DNA from: Cyanobacteria bacterium SIG29
GTDB taxonomy: Bacteria; Cyanobacteriota; Vampirovibrionia; Gastranaerophilales; Gastranaerophilaceae
Direction: 5' to 3'
Assembly (NCBI GenBank): GCA_015152515.1
Contig: SUTV01000005.1
Location: 62,001 to 126,000, forward strand
Length of the DNA: 64,000 bases
Shown here piece after piece: positions 53,682 through 61,005 of this stretch. Every line of letters begins with the position of its first letter. The first letter of the stretch is position 1. The translations under genes were made by a program, and so were the position numbers. Under the pieces are notes generated by a model, which was not told where the DNA came from, made no database searches, and saw only the letters and a list, made by a program, of their open reading frames with translations.

Positions 53682-53710
53682 GTGACAATTTATTATGTTT
53701 TTATTATGAT
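53682..53710 (+). promoter_or_regulatory. Promoter of rplI
   Basis: GTGACA (53682-53687), 17-bp spacer, TATGAT (53705-53710). Ribosome site AAGGAGAT and ATG 53752 follow. Confidence 0.6.
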
Positions 53711-53751
53711 TTTAATACTTATTAAACATAATACAGTTAAGGAGATATAAA

Positions 53752-54246
53752 ATGGAAGTAATTCTAAAAAAAGACGTACAAAATATTGGTGAAGCAGGTG
53801 ATATCGTATCTGTTAAAGATGGTTACGCTAGAAACTTTTTATTCCCACAAAATCTTGCAGAATTAGCAACAAAAGGTGCTAAAGAAAACAGAGAAAAAAA
53901 TATTGCAAGAATTAAAGCAAAACAAGAAAAATTACATGCTGAAGCATTAGAAATGGCTAAGAAAATTGAAGATTTAGCTACTATTGAATTTTCTGCAAAA
54001 GCTGGTGAAAGCGGCAAATTATTCGGCGCTATCACAACTAAAAAATTAGCAGAAGAAATTAAAGCTAAATTAGGCGTTGAAGTTGATAGAAAAAATATTT
54101 CTCTTGATGCTCCAATCAATAAATTAGGTAATTTCACAATGCAAATTAAATTAACTTCAAAAGTTAAAGTTTCTTTAAATGTTGTTGTAACAGCATCAGA
54201 AGTGCTTAAAGAAGAAGTTGAAGAAACAGAAGAAGCAGCAGAATAG
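53752..54246 (+). CDS. rplI: 50S ribosomal protein L9
   Basis: A 164-residue L9. The N-terminal domain reads [36 protein letters not shown] (split over residues 1-36), then the long connecting helix ([29 protein letters not shown]) and the C-terminal domain [16 protein letters not shown] with a Glu-rich tail. AAGGAG lies 6 bases before the ATG. The small ORF and attenuator-like element start 55 bases after its stop. Confidence 0.96.
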   Translation: MEVILKKDVQNIGEAGDIVSVKDGYARNFLFPQNLAELATKGAKENREKNIARIKAKQEKLHAEALEMAKKIEDLATIEFSAKAGESGKLFGAITTKKLAEEIKAKLGVEVDRKNISLDAPINKLGNFTMQIKLTSKVKVSLNVVVTASEVLKEEVEETEEAAE

Positions 54247-54301
54247 CAAAAAATATATCTTTCATGTTTTTAATATGATATGATAGTTAAAAGGACGAAA
54301 A

Positions 54302-54355
54302 ATGAAATACACACAAAATCGACGTAACTTAATAAAAGAGGGCTTTACGATATAA
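54302..54355 (+). CDS. 17-residue leader peptide
   Basis: An ATG at 54302 with AAAGGACG 5 bases upstream opens the frame MKYTQNRRNLIKEGFTI, stop TAA 54353-54355. It carries two consecutive Arg codons, CGA-CGT, although AGA is the usual Arg codon in the neighbouring genes. It lies inside an attenuator-like structure, so it probably acts by ribosome position rather than as a product. Confidence 0.55.
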   Translation: MKYTQNRRNLIKEGFTI

Positions 54356-54421
54356 TCGTATCGATTTTGGTGTACAAAATAATTTAAAGCCTTCTGATTA
54401 AAAATTCAGAAGGTTTTTTTT
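54308..54421 (+). promoter_or_regulatory. Ribosome-mediated attenuator candidate
   Basis: Three pairings are visible. Stem A: TACACACAAAATCGA (54308-54322) with TCGATTTTGGTGTA (54361-54374). Antiterminator: AGAGGGCTTTA (54337-54347) with TAAAGCCTTCT (54385-54395), one G-U. Terminator: CCTTCTGA (54390-54397) with TCAGAAGG (54406-54413) and eight T. The last two share bases, so only one can form. The leader peptide reads over stem A and the antiterminator strand. Confidence 0.6.
54390..54421 (+). terminator. Intrinsic terminator of the leader
   Basis: 8-bp stem CCTTCTGA/TCAGAAGG with an 8-base loop and an 8-T tail. Its 5' arm also belongs to the antiterminator. Confidence 0.85.
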
Positions 54422-54440
54422 AAAATAAAAAGGAAATAAA

Positions 54441-54524
54441 ATGAGAAATTTACGACGTAGCAACATAAACAAAAAGACAAATGCCCCATTTGTCAAACTT
54501 AGAAATCTTATTTGGGGCTTGTAA
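54441..54524 (+). CDS. 27-residue second leader peptide or small protein
   Basis: ATG 54441, preceded by AAAAGGAAA at 6 bases, opens a 27-residue basic frame beginning MRNLRRSNINKKTNAPF and ending LRNLIWGL, stop at 54522-54524. It repeats the CGA-CGT Arg pair of the first leader. A GCCCCA/TGGGGC hairpin (about 54483-54517) lies in its second half without a T-run. The next gene starts 22 bases later. Confidence 0.5.
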   Translation: MRNLRRSNINKKTNAPFVKLRNLIWGL

Positions 54525-54546
54525 TACGGAGTAAAAGGAAAGTAAA

Positions 54547-55890
54547 ATGTCTATACAAGCAATAACAACAAAATTAATATCTACATTAGGTAATAAAGAA
54601 TCATTAATACCAATTATGATAAAAGACGGCGTGGATAGCGCAAGTCTTACATATAAATCATTTAAAGAAGGCGGACTAGTTGAAGGAACAGACAGATTCA
54701 TTGATGAGTTTGGTACTCAAGCAATATGGATAGGTGGAATTCCATTTTATAAAAAATTAATTGACTGGAGCGCATATAAATTAGCAAAAATTAACCCTGC
54801 AATCGACCCAAGAATAATTGCAGATAAAGAATATGCAACTTGGGCTAGTGAAAATGCCAAAGGGCTTATGAGCAATTCAAAAACACAAACAGTTAAATCA
54901 GCATTAACTGATTCACTTAAAGATGGCGGGAAATTAGCAAAAAATTTATACAAAGGTAAAATAGCTGTTGCAACAGCTCTTACTCTTGCTACATTCTTTG
55001 CACTTCAAAAAACAAAACACAAAAAGACTAAAGACACAGTAATTAATGAAATAAAAGAAAAAAATAGCAAACAACCACAATACACAACTTTTAAATCTGG
55101 TGATAGCAAAGTTTTTGCAGATATGAATAATTACACAAGCAATCAACCATCATTTAAGGGTGTTGCACAAAAAGTTATTGATGGAATCATGTTCAATCCA
55201 GTACATAACATGAAAATTATTGACGCTGGAATTACAACAGAAAGATTAGCATGTTCAAGAAATGCAACAGAATTTTGCGAACACGCAATTAAAGAAGGTG
55301 GATTTTTATTCTTTATCTATGGTTTTGGAAACCTAATAGAAAAAGGAATCAATAATATATCAGCTAAAGTATTTAAAAAACCAATAGAGCTTGGTATTGA
55401 TGTTTTAATGGATGAAAAATTTGCTAAAGCATTATCTAATGGCACAATACTATCAGATATTGCTAAAATGCCTGCTAAAGACAAATCATTAACAGAAAAA
55501 TTAAACTTTATTATTCAAAATCCTGATAATATAGTTGTTCAAGCAGCTAAAAAATCAAAATTAGTTTCAACAGTTAAAGATGCAACCGGAAAACAATTTG
55601 TTGATACATCTAAATACATTGATACAAAAGCAATTGAAGCATTAGCAGAAAACTTAAAAGATATCGATAGTAAATTCAAAGGTTCTGGAGAAACTATTAA
55701 AAAATTCTTAGGAAAATCAAAAGGATTAAAAGTAACTTCTGTAGTTGCCAATATAGGTATTTCTTGCTTATTCTTAGGATATTTAATACCAAAAACAATA
55801 TATGCATTCAGAGAAAAGAAAACAGGTTCAACTAAATTTCACGTTGCAGAAGATATTAAAAAGAATAACAATAAAAAAGACCTTGCATAA
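54547..55890 (+). CDS. Membrane protein with internal FKG motif, unknown function
   Basis: A 447-residue protein with three hydrophobic segments: about 140-157 (IAVATALTLATFFAL), 253-270 (FLFFIYGFGNLIEKG) and 398-418 (VTSVVANIGISCLFLGYLIP). The motif QPSFKGVAQKVIDG lies at about residue 198-211, the same FKG/FSG type as VTFSG in the RelA-like protein. No known domain recognised. It lies behind the attenuator-like leader, so its expression may depend on translation of the leader peptides. It ends at the hairpin of a terminator, so it is transcribed apart from the radical SAM genes. Confidence 0.75.
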   Translation: MSIQAITTKLISTLGNKESLIPIMIKDGVDSASLTYKSFKEGGLVEGTDRFIDEFGTQAIWIGGIPFYKKLIDWSAYKLAKINPAIDPRIIADKEYATWASENAKGLMSNSKTQTVKSALTDSLKDGGKLAKNLYKGKIAVATALTLATFFALQKTKHKKTKDTVINEIKEKNSKQPQYTTFKSGDSKVFADMNNYTSNQPSFKGVAQKVIDGIMFNPVHNMKIIDAGITTERLACSRNATEFCEHAIKEGGFLFFIYGFGNLIEKGINNISAKVFKKPIELGIDVLMDEKFAKALSNGTILSDIAKMPAKDKSLTEKLNFIIQNPDNIVVQAAKKSKLVSTVKDATGKQFVDTSKYIDTKAIEALAENLKDIDSKFKGSGETIKKFLGKSKGLKVTSVVANIGISCLFLGYLIPKTIYAFREKKTGSTKFHVAEDIKKNNNKKDLA

Positions 55891-55898
55891 GGTCTTTT
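55875..55898 (+). terminator. Intrinsic terminator overlapping the stop of the FKG membrane-protein gene
   Basis: AAAAGACCTT (55875-55884) pairs with AAGGTCTTTT (55889-55898) around GCAT. Confidence 0.8.
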
Positions 55899-55947
55899 AC
55901 TTTTATTACTCATTATGTTAAAATTTAAGCATAAAAGGGGATAAATA

Positions 55948-56925
55948 TTGCGTTATAAAAGTTGCTACTGGATAGAAACAGGTATAAATTTTGACATAGA
56001 TGCATATAAAGTTTGCTGTTTATATAGCGCAAAAGGTGGCGGAAACACAATCATTGAAGAAAATTACAAAGGCAAACCAATAGATTGGAATAAAGTTTTT
56101 GAATTTAAAAAAATGATGAAAGATATGCACAAGCGCGGAGAAATTTATCCAAAATGCGAGGAGTGTATTTATCTTGAAGAACGAGATTGGCCAGATGATC
56201 ATACAAAGATTAGTATGATTAATTTGGACTATTGGACAAAATGCAACTCTAAATGTTCATACTGCCATACAATGCTTGATAAAAAGGCTGCTAATAGCTT
56301 TAAAAACTATAATTTTTTACCAATCTTAAAAGATATGATTAAACGCGACATTTTACGCTCAAATGGACACGTTAGCTTTGGTGGTGGAGAAGTTACTTTG
56401 TTAAGAGAATTTGATACTCTTTTAAATATTTTTATGAAAAAAGGCTTCCCTTTAACAAGAATTCATTCATCTTGCATTAAATATTCAAGAGCTATTGAAA
56501 AAGGACTTAAAAATGGTTGTGTTGATTTAATAGTATCTGTTGATGCTGGTTCTAAAGAAATGCATGAAAAAGTTAAACAAGTTAAATCATACGATAAAGT
56601 TTGGAAAAACTTAAAAAGATACGCATCACACCAAAAAGATCCATATGCAGTTAAAGCTAAATATATTGTCATTCCAGATTTAAACGACTCACTTGATGAA
56701 ATAAAATTATGGCTTCAAAAAGCAAAAGAAAATGGCGTAAACTGCGTTTATCATGAAATTGAATCAAAATGGTTCTATGCTCGTAGAGATAATGTTCCAA
56801 AAGAAATGATAGATTTATTTAATCAAACTAAAGAAATTGCTGAAAAAATGGGACTTAAATATGTTTTATATGAAAGAGCTGAACATATGATGACATACAA
56901 CACAAATAAAGAGGTATCTGAATAA
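55948..56925 (+). CDS. Radical SAM protein, tandem paralogue 1
   Basis: A 325-residue protein. TTG 55948 is the likely start, with AAAAGGGG about 7 bases upstream; it also places the shared SC motif at residue 5-6 as in its paralogues. N-terminal Cys are C6, C23-C24, C70 and C73 (CEEC), a possible auxiliary cluster. The core is CNSKCSYC (C99-x3-C103-x2-C106), then SFGGGEVT and VSVDAGSKEMHEKVKQVKSYD and VIPDLNDS. No C-terminal SPASM domain. The next paralogue's ATG overlaps its TAA. Its DNA near 56575-56625 is nearly the same as copy 3, suggesting recent duplication or conversion. Substrate unknown. Confidence 0.87.
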   Translation: MRYKSCYWIETGINFDIDAYKVCCLYSAKGGGNTIIEENYKGKPIDWNKVFEFKKMMKDMHKRGEIYPKCEECIYLEERDWPDDHTKISMINLDYWTKCNSKCSYCHTMLDKKAANSFKNYNFLPILKDMIKRDILRSNGHVSFGGGEVTLLREFDTLLNIFMKKGFPLTRIHSSCIKYSRAIEKGLKNGCVDLIVSVDAGSKEMHEKVKQVKSYDKVWKNLKRYASHQKDPYAVKAKYIVIPDLNDSLDEIKLWLQKAKENGVNCVYHEIESKWFYARRDNVPKEMIDLFNQTKEIAEKMGLKYVLYERAEHMMTYNTNKEVSE

Positions 56926-57911
56926 TGGGAAGATACACAAGTTGCCATTGGATTCAACACGGCTTAAGTTTTGAGAATGATCATATAGAAATGTGCTGTC
57001 TATGTTGTCACAAAGGCGGTGGAAGACTTTATATGAAAGAAAACTACACAGGAAAAGGTCTAAAGTGGGATGACATATTTAATCTAAAAGAAAAATTCAT
57101 AAATGAAAATAAACAAGGAATAATCGACCCAAGATGCGAAGGATGTTTTAATCTTGCAGAAAAAGAATGGGACGATAATGAAAAATACATAAACTATTTA
57201 CATTTCAATCATTGGACTCATTGCAACAGCGACTGCATTTACTGCTATACTTCTTGGGATAAAAAGAATTATCAAAAAAAGCCACATTACAAAGTAATGC
57301 CAATGCTTAAAGAATTATTTAAGAAAAAACTTTTCCACCCTAATGGAGAAGTAACATTTGCTGGCGGAGAACCAACAATATTAAATGAATTTGATGATAT
57401 TATAAATTGCTTATTAAAAAATAAAGTAAACAGAATAACAGTACACTCATCTGGCATAAAATTTTCAAAAGCAATAGAAAAAGGAATTAAAGAAGGAACA
57501 TTAAGTGTATGTTTATCAGCTGATTCTGGAACAAGTGAAACCTTTAATAAAGTTAAAAGAGTTAATAAATTTGATAAATTCTGGCAAAATGCTGAAAAAT
57601 ATGCAAAAGCACAACCAGAAGATAAAAAATATTTAGTAGAAACCAAATTTATCTTAATTCCTGAAGTTAATACAACTAAAGATGAAATTGATAAATGGTT
57701 AGAACTAAATATAAAACACGGTATCAAATCAATTGTTATAGATATTGAAAATGATTATTGTAAAGAATTAAGAGCTAATAATACTCAAAGACCTGCTTAT
57801 TTAATAGATTTATGCAAATATATTATAGAAAGAGCAGAAAAGCTTAATTTAAAGCTTGTTGATTACAATAATTTTAGATATTTAGTAGAAGAATGTATTA
57901 CTAACGATTAA
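56925..57911 (+). CDS. Radical SAM protein, tandem paralogue 2
   Basis: A 328-residue paralogue starting at an ATG that overlaps the previous stop (TAATG). It has the family start GRYTSCHWIQHGLSF and Cys-rich segment EMCCLCCHKGGG (one extra CC pair) and CEGC, then CNSDCIYC, TFAGGEPT and LSADSGTSETFNKVKRV. It is the most divergent of the three tandem genes. The 10-base gap to the third gene indicates one transcript. It should carry the same fold but may act on a different substrate. Confidence 0.87.
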   Translation: MGRYTSCHWIQHGLSFENDHIEMCCLCCHKGGGRLYMKENYTGKGLKWDDIFNLKEKFINENKQGIIDPRCEGCFNLAEKEWDDNEKYINYLHFNHWTHCNSDCIYCYTSWDKKNYQKKPHYKVMPMLKELFKKKLFHPNGEVTFAGGEPTILNEFDDIINCLLKNKVNRITVHSSGIKFSKAIEKGIKEGTLSVCLSADSGTSETFNKVKRVNKFDKFWQNAEKYAKAQPEDKKYLVETKFILIPEVNTTKDEIDKWLELNIKHGIKSIVIDIENDYCKELRANNTQRPAYLIDLCKYIIERAEKLNLKLVDYNNFRYLVEECITND

Positions 57912-57921
57912 GGGGTAAATT

Positions 57922-58914
57922 TTGGAATTTGAAAGTTGCAGTTACATAGAACACGGTATGGTCTTAGACCATTGTAATCGCATACGCTTTTGTAATAATT
58001 TTAACCCTAGATATGGCGGAAGACCAATAATATATGAAAATTACTGTGGAGAAAAAATTGATTGGAAAGATTTTTTTCGCATTAAAAGAGAATTAAGGGA
58101 TAAATATAGAAATAATTCTTGCCCAGAACTATGTACAAATTGTGTTAATACAGAACATAAAGCTTGGGATGATGAAGACTATATAGACTATTTGTTATTA
58201 ACACCTTGGGTACCTTGTAATTCTAATTGTATATATTGCGAAGCACCTAGAGACAAAGATGTTTTAGACAATACAAAAATTTATAAAGTTCACCCACTTA
58301 TAAAAGATATGATAAAAAACAATATCTTAAAAAAAGATGGCACAATTGACTTTGCAGGTGGTGAACCAACAATATACTGCGAATTTGAAAAACTATTAAA
58401 TGAATTTATTAAAAATGACTTTAAAAAAATCATTGTTCATACAAATGCTATCAAAAAAAGTAATGCCATTATCAAAGGTATAAAAAAAGGTGTCGTAAAA
58501 GTACTTGTTTCAATTGATGCAGGCTCAAAAGAAGTACATCAAAAAGTGAAACAAGTAAAATCATACGATAGTGTTTGGAAAAACTTAAAAGAATATGCTA
58601 AACACCAAAAGAAAGGTGAAGCAAACATAAAAGCAAAATATATTATTGTTCCAGGTTTAAATGATACAGAACAAGAAATAGATTTATGGTTGAATAAATG
58701 CAAAGAAATTAATATCACACATGTTGTACTAAATCTAGACTTTAATTGGATTATGAAAAATGTTAATGAAGATTTAATGCCAATATATAATTTAATGCAA
58801 TATACACTTAATAGGTCATATGAACTTGGTATGAATTGCGAGCTATATGGACAAATTTTCCAAGTAAAATGCGAAGTTGAACAAAAAAGAGAAAAAAATA
58901 TAGCAGGATTTTAA
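57922..58914 (+). CDS. Radical SAM protein, tandem paralogue 3
   Basis: A 330-residue paralogue. The TTG at 57922 is the likely start (AGGGG upstream, 7-8 bases). Family landmarks are ESCSYIEHG, RFCNN, GGRPIIYENYCGEKIDW, CTNC, CNSNCIYCEAPRDK, DFAGGEPT and VSIDAGSKEVHQKVKQVKSYD. IIVPGLNDTEQEI follows. Only one Cys stands where copies 1 and 2 have CC. A terminator follows 6 bases after the stop. The close match to copy 1 over residues about 195-240 suggests gene conversion. Confidence 0.87.
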   Translation: MEFESCSYIEHGMVLDHCNRIRFCNNFNPRYGGRPIIYENYCGEKIDWKDFFRIKRELRDKYRNNSCPELCTNCVNTEHKAWDDEDYIDYLLLTPWVPCNSNCIYCEAPRDKDVLDNTKIYKVHPLIKDMIKNNILKKDGTIDFAGGEPTIYCEFEKLLNEFIKNDFKKIIVHTNAIKKSNAIIKGIKKGVVKVLVSIDAGSKEVHQKVKQVKSYDSVWKNLKEYAKHQKKGEANIKAKYIIVPGLNDTEQEIDLWLNKCKEINITHVVLNLDFNWIMKNVNEDLMPIYNLMQYTLNRSYELGMNCELYGQIFQVKCEVEQKREKNIAGF

Positions 58915-58920
58915 ACAAAA

Positions 58921-58946
58921 AAAAGAGCCATGAAAATGGCTCTTTT
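58921..58946. terminator. Bidirectional terminator
   Basis: AAAAGAGCCAT (58921-58931) pairs with ATGGCTCTTTT (58936-58946) around GAAA. Serves the radical SAM cluster and the convergent BI-1-like gene. Confidence 0.85.
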
Positions 58947-58952
58947 TATTTT

Positions 58953-59687
58953 TTATCTTTCTCTTAATCTAGCTAATAATCTTAAAATTTCAATATATAA
59001 CCAAACGATTGTTGCTAATAACCCAACAGCACAATACCATTCAAAGTATGCTGGCAATGGAGTTTTAACACCTCTATCAATATTATCAAAATCAATAATT
59101 AAGTTTAATGCCGCAATAACAGCAATAACAACATTTATAAAAATTGATAAATTAGAATTAGATGAAAAATAAGGAACATTAACACCAAAAAATGAGATTA
59201 CAAAAGAAATTAAGTAAAAAATCATAATCGCAAATGTAGCTGTAAAAATAATAGCTCTAAATTTTTCAGTCGCTTGTATTAATTGCATTTTAAACAATAG
59301 TCCCATAGCAAGAACGCTAAATAATGTCATAGAAACAGCTTGAATTACTATTCCAGGATAAGAAGCTTCAAAGAAGCAAGATAAACCAGATAACATAGCA
59401 CCTTGAGAAAATGCATAAATTGGAGCAACATAAGGTGTAATATTTTGTTTAAAAGCCATAACAAGTGCAGAAATCAAACCTACAATAACGCCTGAAATCA
59501 TAAAAATTTGAACTAAATCATAGCGTTGTAAAGAAAATTGATAAATTACAGCACCAGCAGCAATAAACATAATAAGAGTTAATAATAATAACTTGTTTAC
59601 AGTACCACCAACAGTCATTGGCATTTCAACAATTGTAGTATTATTTTGGAAAACACTATCTCTAAATAATGGATTTGAACTTTTCAT
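58953..59687 (-). CDS. Bax inhibitor-1/YccA-like membrane protein
   Basis: A protein of about 244 residues with seven membrane helices from residue 33 on. The pattern fits the BI-1/YccA-like group: a polar N-terminus (SSNPLFRDSVFQNNTTIVEMPMTVGGTVNK, across residues 2-32), helices with few charges, an aspartate-bearing helix LNLIIDFDNIDRG and the end WYCAVGLLATIVWLYIEILRLLARLRER. Family members are Ca2+-leak or FtsH-associated proteins. Start 59687 is set by GGAGGT 5 bases upstream rather than ATG 59711. An 11-bp inverted repeat lies in its promoter region, shared with the SRP RNA. Confidence 0.85.
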   Translation of the reverse strand: MKSSNPLFRDSVFQNNTTIVEMPMTVGGTVNKLLLLTLIMFIAAGAVIYQFSLQRYDLVQIFMISGVIVGLISALVMAFKQNITPYVAPIYAFSQGAMLSGLSCFFEASYPGIVIQAVSMTLFSVLAMGLLFKMQLIQATEKFRAIIFTATFAIMIFYLISFVISFFGVNVPYFSSNSNLSIFINVVIAVIAALNLIIDFDNIDRGVKTPLPAYFEWYCAVGLLATIVWLYIEILRLLARLRER

Positions 59688-59728
59688 TTTACCTCCCTTA
59701 AATATATACATAAATTATAACACATAAT

Positions 59729-59757
59729 CAATCTATTCTAATAATCAGAATAGATTG
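59729..59757. promoter_or_regulatory. Perfect 11-bp inverted repeat between divergent promoters
   Basis: CAATCTATTCT (59729-59739) and AGAATAGATTG (59747-59757) around a 7-base spacer. The right arm reaches into the -35 of the SRP RNA promoter. Possible operator. Confidence 0.5.
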
Positions 59758-59783
59758 CAAGAAGAGTATTTTTATTTTAAAAT
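59755..59783 (+). promoter_or_regulatory. Promoter of the SRP RNA gene
   Basis: TTGCAA (59755-59760), a 17-bp spacer and TAAAAT (59778-59783), 7 bases before the RNA's expected 5' end. Confidence 0.75.
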
Positions 59784-59789
59784 GAAATA

Positions 59790-60046
59790 GCCGTGCTCCA
59801 CGGGGAAGTTGCGAATCTCTCGACCCGAACGCATAGCGGGGTGCAGAGCCTACTGTGAGGCTCTTATGAATACGGTGGATTTTAACAAAATCGTTGATAA
59901 CAATGGTACTTATGGCAATAGCCATCGAACCGTGTCAGGACGGGAACGTAGCAGCACTAAGGTGTAACTATTGGGTATTTGTATCATTGAAGTAGAAATT
60001 GTTAAATGAAACTTTATTTATATTTGTCGATAGGTAGTGGCACGGT
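59790..60046 (+). ncRNA. ffs: Signal recognition particle RNA, long Alu-type
   Basis: The RNA part of SRP. The Ffh-binding hairpin is clear (GTGTCAGGACGGGAACGTAGC, then AGCACTAAGG), with the conserved CAGG and AGCAG loop sides near 59934-59961. The 5' end GCCGTGC (59790-59796) pairs with GCACGGT (60040-60046). The 5' part, CCACGGGGAAGTTGCG, resembles the Alu domain of the long Bacillus-type scRNA. About 257 nt, so not the short 4.5S form. Promoter and terminator both fit. End points are accurate to a few bases. Confidence 0.93.
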
Positions 60047-60047
60047 T

Positions 60048-60082
60048 AAAAAGAGGTTTCTTAGAAGAAATCTCTTTTTTTA
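60048..60082 (+). terminator. Intrinsic terminator of the SRP RNA
   Basis: AAAGAGGTTTCTT with AAGAAATCTCTTT (one G-U), loop AG, T-run after. It overlaps the stop of the convergent TPR gene. Confidence 0.85.
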
Positions 60083-61000
60083 TTTACCTTCAGCTTCACT
60101 TATTTCTTGAAGTAACAATTCTAAATTACCAGTAAAAGTTGCAGATTTTTTCTCGGTAAATTTTAAATATTTTAAATAAGCAACATTATTATTTGTTGCT
60201 TTATAAACTTGAGCAAATAAATAAAAAATATCAGCTTCTAAAGGAAGAGCTAAAGTCGCTTTTTTCAAAATAGTTTCAGCTTGTGAATATTTTTTTTGTT
60301 TAGACAAAATTTTAACTAAAAGCTTTATCGCTGAAATGTCAGAAGGATTAGATTTAATAGTCTTTTCCAAGTAAGAAATAGCAAGCTCTTCATTTCCCAA
60401 ATTAACATAAATAGAAGCTAAATTATAACTAGCCCAACTATAATCAGGATTAGCTTCTAAAATTTCATTATACAATTTAATAGCGACATCATTATTTTCA
60501 ATACAACTATATTCATAAGCAAGATAAAACTTAGAAATTAAATCTGTAGAATCAAGCTCTAAAACTTTTGTAAGCATTTCAATAGCTTTATCGTGTTTTT
60601 TACATCTAGAATATATTTCGCCTAAATGGAAATAAACATTATAATCTTCATTATCGATTTTTAAAATTTTAAGTAATAGTTCTTCTGCTTCATCATATTT
60701 TTTAATTTTAATATATGAATTAGCAAGATTAAACATAATATCGATAGATTCTGAATCCAAAGAATAAGCCTTTTCGTAAGCATTAATAGATTCATCAAAA
60801 TATTTTAATTTTTCAAGAATAATACCAATATTGTAATAAACAACAGGGTTTTCAGGCATCATTTTTTTTAAATAAATAAAATTTTTAAGAGCTTCTTCAT
60901 TTTCACCAATATCAGACAAACAGATAGCATACTCTTCAATAAGCTTTAAGTCATCAGGATTATTTTTTAATTTTTCTTGAATTTCTTTAATTTTATCCAT
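60080..61000 (-). CDS. Tetratricopeptide-repeat protein
   Basis: A 306-residue cytoplasmic-type protein made of about eight TPR units from residue 15 to 285 (VYYNIGIILEKLKYFDESINAYEKAY is an example, split at residues 54-79). No signal peptide, enzyme motif or membrane span. It is the last gene of a minus-strand run that begins with the Gfo/Idh oxidoreductase. It starts 5 bases after nnrD, so it is co-transcribed. Partner unknown. Confidence 0.85.
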   Translation of the reverse strand: MDKIKEIQEKLKNNPDDLKLIEEYAICLSDIGENEEALKNFIYLKKMMPENPVVYYNIGIILEKLKYFDESINAYEKAYSLDSESIDIMFNLANSYIKIKKYDEAEELLLKILKIDNEDYNVYFHLGEIYSRCKKHDKAIEMLTKVLELDSTDLISKFYLAYEYSCIENNDVAIKLYNEILEANPDYSWASYNLASIYVNLGNEELAISYLEKTIKSNPSDISAIKLLVKILSKQKKYSQAETILKKATLALPLEADIFYLFAQVYKATNNNVAYLKYLKFTEKKSATFTGNLELLLQEISEAEGK

Positions 61001-61005
61001 TAATT

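Noticed and set aside
59728-59925. 65-codon minus-strand frame
   Set aside because: Falls on the SRP RNA gene and its promoter; no ribosome site.
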